Positions 1-6,491 of a stretch of DNA of 8,855 nucleotides are shown here, in pieces. Both the position numbers and the translations under genes were made by a program. The number at the start of each line of letters is the position of its first letter. Position 1 is the stretch's first letter. Origin of the DNA: SLNP01 sp964446435 (GTDB lineage: Bacteria; Bacteroidota; Bacteroidia; Bacteroidales; VadinHA17); contig CAYUOS010000131.1 in the NCBI GenBank assembly GCA_964446435.1, positions 1 through 8,855 of the forward strand. The letters are read 5' to 3'. The notes below the pieces were generated by a model that worked only from the letters and a program-made list of their open reading frames with translations, searched no databases and had not been told where the DNA came from.

Positions 1-13
1 CTCCCATTCGGTC

Positions 14-33
14 GCGAGCTCGCCTTCGGCTCG
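14..33. repeat. GC-rich palindromic patch (REP-like or terminator-like)
   Basis: Positions 14-23 read GCGAGCTCGC, a perfect 10-bp palindrome. An overlapping hairpin pairs CGAGC (15-19) with GCTCG (29-33), and a small GCC-TTC-GGC stem-loop sits at 22-30. It lies just downstream of the leftward phosphatase gene, so it could help end that transcript, although no T-run follows on the minus strand. It may instead be part of a dispersed intergenic element together with the adjacent 7-bp repeats. The window edge cuts the region, so its full extent is unknown. Confidence 0.4.
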
Positions 34-36
34 GTT

Positions 37-71
37 CCGTTTACCGTTTACCGTTCTCCGTTCTCCGTTCT
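37..71. repeat. 7-bp tandem repeat, five units
   Basis: Five uninterrupted heptamers: CCGTTTA twice (37-50) followed by CCGTTCT three times (51-71). The two forms differ at the last two bases of the unit. On the minus strand the units read AGAACGG (three) then TAAACGG (two). The array touches the leftward phosphatase gene: its TAG stop (72-70) takes its last two bases from the first minus-strand unit. No function is visible. Simple heptamer arrays of this kind can vary in copy number by slippage. Confidence 0.85.
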
Positions 72-858
72 AAACAATGTCCTTTACTCCTTCCAGTATG
101 TAGTTTGGAACATATGGAAACTCCTTGACAGTATCGCGGCTCGATATACCTGTAAGCACCAGGCAGGTATCAATACCTGACTCAATGCCTGCAATAATAT
201 CGGTATCCATACGATCGCCGATAATTATGGTATCTTCCCGCACGCATCCCAGCTTCTTAAGTGCTATTCGCATCATCAGAGGGTTGGGTTTGCCCACATA
301 GTAGGCTCCTTTTCCGGTTGCCAGTTCAATCGGGGAGATCAAAGCCTTGGTGGCAGGAATGATTCCTCCTTCAACAGGACCGGTCAGGTCGGGGTTGGTT
401 CCGATCAGCCTTGCCCCCTTCATTACAAGGTTTACTGCCTGCTCGATCTTCTCGAAGCTGTAGCTCCTGGTATCACCAACGATAACATAGTCGGGATTAA
501 CATTATTCATAGTATAGCCTACATCGTACATGGCGCTGATGAGGCCGGCCTCGCCTATTATAAATGCTGTTCCGCGAGGTTTCTGTGATGCCAGAAACGC
601 TGCAGTGGCAAGCGCGCTGGTGTAGAATACGCTTTCGTCAAGCTCAATTCCCAGACGGCGCATCTTCTCCTGCAACTCACGAGGAGTACGCTCGCTGGAA
701 TTCGTAAGAAACAGGAAGCGTTTCTGCTCACTTTTGAGCCATTCAACAAACTCCACTACACCTGGAAGCAGTTTATTCCCATGGTATATCACCCCGTCCA
801 TATCAGATATGAAACCTTTCTTCTCCCTGATCTTCTCTTTAATCTGCATCAGATTCAT
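70..858 (-). CDS. HAD-IIA family (NagD-like) phosphatase
   Basis: Predicted cytoplasmic HAD-superfamily hydrolase of subclass IIA, the group of NagD, AraL and 4-nitrophenylphosphatase-type enzymes, which dephosphorylate small phosphometabolites through an aspartyl-phosphate intermediate. Numbering from the start chosen here (262 aa, normal for the family), motif I is DMDGVIYHG with nucleophile D19 and acid/base D21, motif II is TNSS (52-55), the motif III lysine is K190 in GKPNP, and motif IV is GDRMDTDI with D215 and D220 for magnesium. The cap between motifs II and III is the C2 type. The frame stays open upstream to a TTG at 915, but that adds 19 basic residues absent from the family core; ATG at 858 (or 849) fits better, with AGAAGA a few bases ahead. 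It is transcribed divergently from its neighbour. The substrate cannot be told from sequence; an amino-sugar phosphate is possible given the kinase nearby, but this is inference. Confidence 0.93.
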   Translation of the reverse strand: MNLMQIKEKIREKKGFISDMDGVIYHGNKLLPGVVEFVEWLKSEQKRFLFLTNSSERTPRELQEKMRRLGIELDESVFYTSALATAAFLASQKPRGTAFIIGEAGLISAMYDVGYTMNNVNPDYVIVGDTRSYSFEKIEQAVNLVMKGARLIGTNPDLTGPVEGGIIPATKALISPIELATGKGAYYVGKPNPLMMRIALKKLGCVREDTIIIGDRMDTDIIAGIESGIDTCLVLTGISSRDTVKEFPYVPNYILEGVKDIV

Positions 859-912
859 ATGTCTTCTTTTTCTAAACTTCCATGCCAGATTCTTCGCTGG
901 CAAAAAGCGTTG

Positions 913-920
913 CAAAAATA
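913..920 (-). promoter_or_regulatory. Candidate -7 box for the phosphatase gene
   Basis: The minus strand reads TATTTTTG, an exact match to the Bacteroidota TAnnTTTG -7 element, about 55 bp ahead of the chosen ATG at 858. A second identical box lies at 1014-1021 on the same strand. Neither has a clear TTG/TTTG -33 element at the usual distance, so both are weak calls. If the nearer one is used, the upstream TTG at 915 falls inside the promoter and cannot be the start, which agrees with the ATG chosen. Confidence 0.3.
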
Positions 921-1053
921 TGAAAAAATCCGGTTCGCGCCTCTCCGGCCGCTGACATCACATTACAATATATCAACTGACATAACCTCACCGGCAACAG
1001 CGAATCATAGAATCAAAAATAGAGGGTGGTACCCTGATTTATAAGAATCTTTT

Positions 1054-1061
1054 TAATTTTG
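1054..1061 (+). promoter_or_regulatory. Candidate -7 box for the secreted-protein gene
   Basis: TAATTTTG at 1054-1061 matches TAnnTTTG and would place transcription start near 1068, leaving a leader of about 75 nt before the ATG at 1143. No convincing -33 TTG is seen around 1031-1034, where the sequence is ACCC. The region is AT-rich, so a chance match is possible. Confidence 0.3.
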
Positions 1062-1142
1062 TCCTATTCAATTACTGAGAAAACTCAATCAATCAACTGC
1101 AATAGACATTTTTTCACAATTAATTCGAATCAGGTTTATCTT

Positions 1143-2198
1143 ATGAAAAGGTTCTATTTCTCACTATTCCTTGTAATCAACTGGTTAATAATGAATGGAC
1201 AGGCTGATTTCAGGCCGGGCTACATCATTAGTGCCAACAATGACACTGTTTACGGAAAAATCGACTTCAGGGGGGCCTCATATCAGGCAACGGTATGCAG
1301 ATTCATAGCTGAAGGGGAGACGACAAGTCAGGACTTTTACCCGATGGAGATTATCGGATACAGGCTTGTTGAAGGAAAGTACTATGTTTCACGGGCACCT
1401 GATGGAAAACCGGTTTTTCTGGAATTTCTCGTTGAGGGCAAGCTGAACGTTTTATATATGAGAGACATAACTGGGGAAAGATATTTTCTTGAGAAAGAAG
1501 GCCCGGGGCTTACCGAACTCACATACAGGGAATACATCGAGATGGTCGACGGAGTTGAATACAAGCGTTCATCCACAAAGCATTACGGTATACTGTCAGA
1601 ATACACTGCCGATGCTCCCGGTTTCAGGTCAAGGGTACAGCGGATTTCTGAACCGGGGCATCGAAACCTGACAAGTTTAGCCAGAGACTACCACTATTCA
1701 GTTTGTTCAGATGAGGAGTGCATAGTTTATGAAAAGACCATGCCTCCGTTTACTATGGAGATTGAGGCTTCAGCAGGTACGACATACTACCGCAACCACC
1801 TGTCATACGGAGATATGAATTTTCTGCAGGCAGGTCTTATCCTCAACATCTGGATGCCCATGGTAAATGAGAAAACGTATCTTCGAACCGGCATGGTATT
1901 AAGTCTGCATGAGGGAGAGATAGCCGAATATATTATTCCTTTTCAGGCAATGTATCGTTACCCGAGGGGAGTTGTAAGGCCCGAACTGACGGCTGGATTT
2001 AATTTCCTGAGTCTGCAACCCTACTACCAGTTTTCATTGGGTGGTGGTCTTCAGGTAAGCCTCACCAGGCGAATCGCAATAATGGCCAGATATGAGGCCT
2101 CAATGTCGCCCCGTGAAGGACTTGCAATAATTCCGGGGAAAATTGAAAAGCATTTCGTGACTGTGGGAATAAGAATCCGTACAGACCGCCTCCGGTAG
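1143..2198 (+). CDS. Secreted protein, probable outer-membrane beta-barrel C-terminus
   Basis: 351 aa of unknown function. The open frame can be extended to a TTG at 1059, but ATG at 1143 directly precedes a clear signal peptide (residues 1-21: KR, a hydrophobic core, then NGQA), so it is chosen. The mature protein opens with FRPGYIISANNDTVYGKIDFRG (22-44), a soluble domain recurrent in secreted Bacteroidota proteins and often annotated only as hypothetical. Residues about 45-165 continue as alternating beta-strands (EIIGYRLVEGKYYVSR, then FLEFLVEGKLNVLYMR). A linker holds two cysteines (CSDEEC). From about residue 205 to the end, short amphipathic strands rich in Tyr, Phe and Gly suggest a small membrane barrel, closing with VTVGIRIRTDRLR. 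I infer export to the outer membrane or periplasm. It stands alone, with spacers on both sides, and its stop codon lies in the first unit of the downstream repeat array. Confidence 0.8.
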   Translation: MKRFYFSLFLVINWLIMNGQADFRPGYIISANNDTVYGKIDFRGASYQATVCRFIAEGETTSQDFYPMEIIGYRLVEGKYYVSRAPDGKPVFLEFLVEGKLNVLYMRDITGERYFLEKEGPGLTELTYREYIEMVDGVEYKRSSTKHYGILSEYTADAPGFRSRVQRISEPGHRNLTSLARDYHYSVCSDEECIVYEKTMPPFTMEIEASAGTTYYRNHLSYGDMNFLQAGLILNIWMPMVNEKTYLRTGMVLSLHEGEIAEYIIPFQAMYRYPRGVVRPELTAGFNFLSLQPYYQFSLGGGLQVSLTRRIAIMARYEASMSPREGLAIIPGKIEKHFVTVGIRIRTDRLR

Positions 2199-2397
2199 AG
2201 TCAATTTCTGGCGCTGTCACCAGAATCAATTTGTTGCAATTGTTACCAAAATCATCTTCTGGCAACCGTAATCAGAATCAATTCCGGGTACCTCTGTTAG
2301 AACCCACCCCTCCGATTCAATTAGAAACAATTACGGCCGATTCAATCAGAATCATTACAGGCAGCTTGGATTAGAAAAACAAATCTCTTAGATTTGG
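2197..2397. repeat. Degenerate ~25-bp tandem array, eight units
   Basis: An AGAA-like anchor (one AGAG, one AAAA) recurs at 2197, 2222, 2248, 2274, 2299, 2323, 2348 and 2373, giving spacings of 25, 26, 26, 25, 24, 25 and 25 bp. Most units start near AGAATCAATT, continue with a middle resembling CTGGCAAC or ACGGCCG, and end GTTACC, GTAATC or ATTCAATC. The clearest neighbours are 2314-2337 and 2339-2362, identical at 18 of 24 positions without gaps. The fourth and last units are the most decayed. Unit length is not a multiple of three and stops are frequent, so the array is not a protein repeat. It fills most of the spacer between the secreted-protein gene and the symporter. Function is unknown; this is a hand alignment. 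Confidence 0.75.
2366..2396 (+). promoter_or_regulatory. Promoter candidate for the symporter-kinase operon
   Basis: TTG at 2366-2368 and TAGATTTG at 2389-2396 are separated by 20 bp, matching the Bacteroidota -33/-7 pattern (TTG, about 19-21 bp, TAnnTTTG). Transcription would start near 2403, giving a leader of about 44 nt before the TTG start at 2447. The -7 box lies in the right arm of a 7-bp inverted repeat, CAAATCT-CTT-AGATTTG (2380-2396), which could be an operator or a chance palindrome. The whole element lies in the last two units of the ~25-bp array. Confidence 0.5.
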
Positions 2398-2446
2398 TTC
2401 CTGAAAACCTGGAAATATTATTGTTTAACCATAAAAACAGAAAGCC

Positions 2447-4246
2447 TTGTTACAGACTATTGACTGGATAATCGTTGCTGTCTTTTTCGTGATAGTACTC
2501 TCAATCGGGTGGGTGGCCTCAAGGACGGCCGGCAAAGACACCTCGCAGTTCTTTCTTGGCGGCCGGGGAATGCCATGGTGGCTGCTGGGCATTTCAATGG
2601 TAGCGTGCACATTTTCTGCCGACACTCCGAATCTCGTAACCGGAATGGTAAGGGAATCGGGCGTTGCCAAGAACTGGGCATGGTGGGCCTTCCTGATTAC
2701 GGGTATGGTTACCGTATTCATTTATGCCAAACTCTGGAGACGCTCGAATATAATGACCGACCTCGAGTATTACGAACTGCGCTATAGCGGCAAGGCCGCA
2801 TCATTTCTTCGTGGTTTCAGGTCACTCTACCTGGGACTGTTCTTCAACACTCTGATAATGGGAACTGTAACCCTTGCCGCCATAAAAATAGGCGGTGTGA
2901 TGCTGGGAATACAACCCTGGGTAGCAGTTGTCGGAGGCTCGGTGGTGGTTGTAATTTATGCATCACTGGGTGGACTGAAGGGCGTAATCTGGGCCGATTT
3001 CTTCCAGTACAGCATAGCAATGTTCGGAGCAGTACTGGCCGCGGTGGTGGCTACCCGCCAACCCGAGGTCGGTGGTCTGGCTAACCTTCTTTCCAATCCG
3101 GCAATAGCCAACAAACTCACTATCTTCCCCGATATGACCAATCCATCGGTATGGATACCTCTCCTGCTGATACCCATAGCCGTTCAGTGGTGGTCGGTAT
3201 GGTACCCCGGTGCAGAGCCGGGAGGCGGTGGATATATCGCCCAGCGTATGCTCTCGGCGAAGAACGAAAGAAACGCAATCGGAGCAACACTGCTGTTTAA
3301 CTTTGCCCATTATGCACTGCGTCCATGGCCATGGATAATAGTAGCCCTGGCATCGTTGGTTGTCTTCCCCGACCTTGACTCAATCAGGGAGACCTTCCCG
3401 GCAATCTCTGAAACCTACCTGAAAGATGACATAGCCTATCCGGCAATGCTCTCGAAGATTGGCCCGGGATGGCTCGGACTGGTAACAGCCTCCCTGATTG
3501 CCGCTTACATGTCAACCATCGGCACCCACCTCAACTGGGGTTCATCATACATAGTCAACGACTTCTACAAGCGCTTTGTGAAGCCAGGCGCCCCTGAAAA
3601 AGAACTTGTAACCGTGGGCCGCTTCACCACCATCCTGTTGATGGTCATTGCCAGCCTACTGTCGCTCTTCTTCCTCAACAACGCAACCCAGGCCTTCAAC
3701 GTACTGCTTCTCTCAGGTGCAGGAACCGGGGCCATATACCTGCTTCGCTGGTTCTGGTGGCGCATAAATGCGTGGACAGAGATAGTTGCCATGATCGTGG
3801 CAACTATTACAGCTGTGGTACTGGTGTTCTTCGTGCCTGATGCAGCGATTGAGGGAGGTATGCTTGACGCGTTCACAGTCAGGCTTCTGGTGGCAGTGAG
3901 CATCACAACCGCAACGTGGCTCATTACAACACTGCTGACAAAACCTGAACCCGACGAGACTCTCATCAGGTTCTACAAGATAACCCGACCCGGCGGTCCG
4001 GGCTGGAGAAGCCTTAAGGAAAGGGCAGCCGAAAAAGGTATTGAACTTGAGAAGGAGGGCACCAGATGGGATATGCCACTGCAATTGCTATGCGTGTTCA
4101 TTGGCACCATAGTAATATACTCTGCCCTCTTCTCAATAGGCTCTTTCGTCTACATGAAGCCCATGAACGGCATAATTCTGGCGATAATTGCCGCAGCCGG
4201 CACATGGTTCCTGTTCAGGTCATTCAACCGGATTGCCTCGAACTAG
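2447..4246 (+). CDS. Sodium:solute symporter (SSS/SLC5 family)
   Basis: 599-aa inner-membrane sodium-coupled transporter, probably for a sugar or similar small solute. The first transmembrane segment (about 5-23, IDWIIVAVFFVIVLSIGW) is followed by the SSS signature stretch FFLGGRGMPWWLLGISMVA and SADTPNLVTG, a region that contributes to the sodium and substrate sites in vSGLT. GLVTASLIAAYMSTIGTHLNWGSSY (M355-S356-T357) matches the segment carrying the second half of the Na2 site. I count roughly 13-15 helices, with a polar cytoplasmic loop near 515-550 before the last two; the length is at the upper end for the family. An in-frame TAA at 2432 leaves TTG at 2447 as the only start that keeps the first helix. 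Only a weak AGAAAG precedes it. The kinase gene follows 9 bp later, so the two are probably co-transcribed. The substrate is not determined; the kinase suggests a hexose or N-acetylhexosamine. Confidence 0.93.
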   Translation: MLQTIDWIIVAVFFVIVLSIGWVASRTAGKDTSQFFLGGRGMPWWLLGISMVACTFSADTPNLVTGMVRESGVAKNWAWWAFLITGMVTVFIYAKLWRRSNIMTDLEYYELRYSGKAASFLRGFRSLYLGLFFNTLIMGTVTLAAIKIGGVMLGIQPWVAVVGGSVVVVIYASLGGLKGVIWADFFQYSIAMFGAVLAAVVATRQPEVGGLANLLSNPAIANKLTIFPDMTNPSVWIPLLLIPIAVQWWSVWYPGAEPGGGGYIAQRMLSAKNERNAIGATLLFNFAHYALRPWPWIIVALASLVVFPDLDSIRETFPAISETYLKDDIAYPAMLSKIGPGWLGLVTASLIAAYMSTIGTHLNWGSSYIVNDFYKRFVKPGAPEKELVTVGRFTTILLMVIASLLSLFFLNNATQAFNVLLLSGAGTGAIYLLRWFWWRINAWTEIVAMIVATITAVVLVFFVPDAAIEGGMLDAFTVRLLVAVSITTATWLITTLLTKPEPDETLIRFYKITRPGGPGWRSLKERAAEKGIELEKEGTRWDMPLQLLCVFIGTIVIYSALFSIGSFVYMKPMNGIILAIIAAAGTWFLFRSFNRIASN

Positions 4247-4255
4247 GCTGCAACC

Positions 4256-5353
4256 ATGGCGCCGGACATTAAAGGAATAGTCAGCCATTTTGATACTGAA
4301 TGGGAATATCAGAATGGCATCACCTTCGGCAGTGGTCATATTCATGACACCTATCGCATATATACAGGGGAAAAGGATTCACCGGGGTATATACTGCAGC
4401 GAATCAACACAACCATCTTCCGTGATGTTGCTGCACTGCAGGGTAACATCGAGACCGTAACTTCTCATATACGAAGCAAGCTTGCTGCCATACCGGGAAG
4501 CGATCTTTCAAGGCAATGCCTTACCATGCTTAAGACCCGCACCGGCAAAAGCTGGCATACAGATGAAGAGGGTAACTGCTGGCGCATGTTCGTCTTCATA
4601 ACACGACACCGAACCTACGATATTATCGACACAGAAGCAAAAGCCTTCGAGGGAGGCAGGGCAATCGGCAACTTCACGGCCATGCTGGCTGATCTTAAGG
4701 CAGACACAGTCGCAGAGACTATTCCCGGCTTCCACGACATTGAGAAAAGGATCGCCGGATTCAGGGTATCAGTCGGCTCTGACCAGGCAGGCAGGGCTGG
4801 AGCTGCTGCCAGAGAGATAGATGAGATACAAAGTCGGGCAGAAAAGATGACGGTTATTCAGCGACTAGGGTCAGAAGGAAGAATCCCGCTGCGCATTACC
4901 CACAATGACACAAAGTTCAATAATGTCCTGCTCGACGAGAACGACCGCGCCCTGTGTGTGATCGATCTCGACACTGTAATGCCGGGATATGTGCATTACG
5001 ATTTCGGCGATGCAATACGCACAGCAGCCAACACCGGAGCCGAAGATGCTGCCGATACAGATAGTGTTTCGCTCAGCCTGCCCTACTATAATGCGTGGAG
5101 CCTTGGGTTCCTCAGTGAAGCCAGAAGGATACTTACACCTGAGGAGCTCGAATGGCTGCCTTTTGCGCCGCTGCTGATAACATATGAACAGACATTGAGG
5201 TTCCTTGTGGATTACCTTGATGGCGATATATACTATAAGATTAGATATCAAGAACATAACCTACGGAGGGCCAGGGCTCAGCTGAAACTTCTGCAGAGTA
5301 TGGAGCGGAATTACGGGCAGATGAAGACGATAATTGAGTCTTCGAACAGGTAA
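4256..5353 (+). CDS. APH-fold sugar kinase, NahK/MdsC-like
   Basis: 365-aa cytoplasmic phosphotransferase with the aminoglycoside-phosphotransferase/choline-kinase fold. The N-terminal lobe has the pattern GSGHIHDTYRI (a nucleotide-binding glycine-rich strand) and YILQRINTTIFRDVAALQGNI, typical of the N-acetylhexosamine 1-kinase (NahK) branch, which Bacteroidota annotations often call 'mucin-desulfating' MdsC. The catalytic loop is HNDTKFNNVL, with H216, base D218 and N223; the metal-binding segment is IDLDTVMPG (D237, D239), followed by YDFGDAIR. By family knowledge, NahK phosphorylates the anomeric hydroxyl of GlcNAc/GalNAc using ATP; that this protein does the same is inference. ATG at 4256 has AGG eight bases upstream, inside the 3' end of the symporter gene, which suggests translational coupling. 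Pairing with a sodium symporter points to uptake followed by phosphorylation. It is unlikely to be an antibiotic-resistance enzyme. Confidence 0.88.
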   Translation: MAPDIKGIVSHFDTEWEYQNGITFGSGHIHDTYRIYTGEKDSPGYILQRINTTIFRDVAALQGNIETVTSHIRSKLAAIPGSDLSRQCLTMLKTRTGKSWHTDEEGNCWRMFVFITRHRTYDIIDTEAKAFEGGRAIGNFTAMLADLKADTVAETIPGFHDIEKRIAGFRVSVGSDQAGRAGAAAREIDEIQSRAEKMTVIQRLGSEGRIPLRITHNDTKFNNVLLDENDRALCVIDLDTVMPGYVHYDFGDAIRTAANTGAEDAADTDSVSLSLPYYNAWSLGFLSEARRILTPEELEWLPFAPLLITYEQTLRFLVDYLDGDIYYKIRYQEHNLRRARAQLKLLQSMERNYGQMKTIIESSNR

Positions 5354-5450
5354 TATCCCTTCCGGTTTCATTTTTTTTCGACTATAATGGTAGTTGAATC
5401 GAATTCTTTACTATTTTTATAGAACTGCAAAATCTAACTGTTCAGAGACG
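5354..5450. other. Spacer between kinase and efflux genes
   Basis: 97 bp, AT-rich. A run of eight T (5371-5378) follows the kinase stop, but I see no strong GC stem before it, so a rho-independent terminator is not supported. A TATAAT (5383-5388) and a TATTTTTA (5412-5419) are present, but neither fits a Bacteroidota -33/-7 pair. A promoter for the efflux genes is expected here or the operon reads through; the sequence does not decide. Confidence 0.4.
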
Positions 5451-6491
5451 ATGAAAGTCAATACCCCCATTATTATCGCCTGCCTGCTGATGCTGACGGC
5501 CTGCAGGGAGCAACCCGCTGCCAACCTCGATGAAATGGCCAGAAGGTCATCGCGTTCACAGGCCGTTCTGGTGGAAACCGTTCTGCTGGAACCGGGAGTC
5601 TTTTACCACGAGCTGGTTAGCAACGGAAAGGTGTACGCACGTGAGAAGGTGACCGTACCTTTCCGTACGAGTGGCAATATTGTTGAACTGAATATTATCA
5701 ATGGTCAGTATGTCAGGGCCGGTGAGTTGATTGCGAAAATTGAGGATTTCTCTCAACAGACAGCACTTGAGAGGGCCCGGCAGAGGGTACAGAGGGCTGA
5801 AATAGACCTGATGGACATTATGTTGAGGGGTATCAGTGAAAGCGATACAGCGAGAAAAACACTCAGAGTACGCAGCGGCCTCGATGAGGCTGAGACTTCC
5901 CTGGCAGAGGCAGAGCATAACCTGAGCATCACGCGTATTTATGCTCCTATTTCAGGACGGATCGCCAATCTTGAAGCCAAGCTTCATAACCACTCTTCGA
6001 CCTACAGAAACCTCTGCACAATTATTAACGACGACATAATGGAGGTTGATTTTCCGGTAATAGAGTCGGAATATCGCTTTATAACGAAGGGAATGCCGGT
6101 CGGCATCATTCCATTCTCAACCGACACAATGCAGATAACCGGAACCATTACTGAGATAAACCCCCTTGTGAGCGATAACGGAATGATACAGGTGAAAGCG
6201 TCGTTCAGGAACAGCGGAAGGCTCATTGAGGGCATGAACGTGAGAATACTGATACGCAAGCCCGAACCCGGCAGGCTTGTAGTTCCTAAGGAATCCCTTG
6301 TTATGAGGCAGGGTCGCGATGTGATCTTTATCAGGCAGGATTCACTTGCAATCTGGAGGTACGTTGATATTGAATTTGAGAACAGTACCTCACTCTCGAT
6401 CAGGGATGGGCTTTCGGCAGGAGACCTGATTATCGTCAAGGGCAATATCAACCTCGCTCATGAGACCATCGTAAAGGAAAATGGAAGGTAA
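5451..6491 (+). CDS. RND efflux periplasmic adaptor lipoprotein (MFP/HlyD family)
   Basis: 346-aa membrane-fusion protein that should link the inner-membrane RND permease to an outer-membrane channel. ATG at 5451 begins a lipoprotein signal, MKVNTPIIIACLLMLTAC, with lipobox LTAC and lipidated C18; the longer frame from a TTG at 5394 would bury this signal, so it is rejected. Domains in order: first lipoyl half (about 66-100, VTVPFRTSGNIVELNIINGQYVRAGELIAKIED), a short charged alpha-hairpin (about 102-155), second lipoyl half (about 158-185, ITRIYAPISGRIANLEAKLHNHS), beta-barrel (about 190-270) and membrane-proximal domain to the end (LVVPKESLVMRQGRDVIFI). The hairpin is short, as is common in this Bacteroidota adaptor group. 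The permease gene starts inside its last codons. Drug, bile-acid, lipid or metal export are all possible. Confidence 0.92.
   Translation: MKVNTPIIIACLLMLTACREQPAANLDEMARRSSRSQAVLVETVLLEPGVFYHELVSNGKVYAREKVTVPFRTSGNIVELNIINGQYVRAGELIAKIEDFSQQTALERARQRVQRAEIDLMDIMLRGISESDTARKTLRVRSGLDEAETSLAEAEHNLSITRIYAPISGRIANLEAKLHNHSSTYRNLCTIINDDIMEVDFPVIESEYRFITKGMPVGIIPFSTDTMQITGTITEINPLVSDNGMIQVKASFRNSGRLIEGMNVRILIRKPEPGRLVVPKESLVMRQGRDVIFIRQDSLAIWRYVDIEFENSTSLSIRDGLSAGDLIIVKGNINLAHETIVKENGR

Larger units (their letters stand above)
859..1142. other. Divergent intergenic spacer
   Basis: 284 bp between the starts of the leftward phosphatase and the rightward secreted-protein gene, so it should hold promoters for both. 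Candidate TAnnTTTG boxes are listed separately. A small hairpin, AGGGT-GGT-ACCCT, sits at 1023-1035 between the two outer candidate boxes and could be an operator or a chance inverted repeat. The part nearest the phosphatase (about 925-955) is GC-rich and the rest is AT-rich. No credible small ORF or RNA was recognised. Confidence 0.6.

Noticed and set aside
859..915. Longer phosphatase start at the TTG at 915
   Set aside because: It would add a basic 19-residue tail not needed by the HAD fold and would overlap a candidate -7 box; ATG at 858 gives the usual family length.
1002..1052. AGAATC words at 1009 and 1044 as further copies of the ~25-bp repeat
   Set aside because: They share only the first 6-9 bases, are 35 bp apart rather than about 25, and lie in AT-rich DNA where such words are common.
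2197..2397. CRISPR array
   Set aside because: Periodicity is about 25 bp in total, with no conserved repeat plus unique spacer layout; units are degenerate along their whole length and no cas gene is present.
4256..5353. Aminoglycoside-resistance kinase
   Set aside because: The fold is shared, but the HNDTKFNNVL and IDLDTVMPG motifs and the symporter neighbour fit the sugar-kinase branch; there are no mobile-element signs around it.
5371..5388. T-run terminator and sigma70-like TATAAT after the kinase gene
   Set aside because: No stable stem precedes the eight Ts. An E. coli-type TATAAT is not the expected Bacteroidota promoter element, and no matching -33 sequence lies at the right distance.
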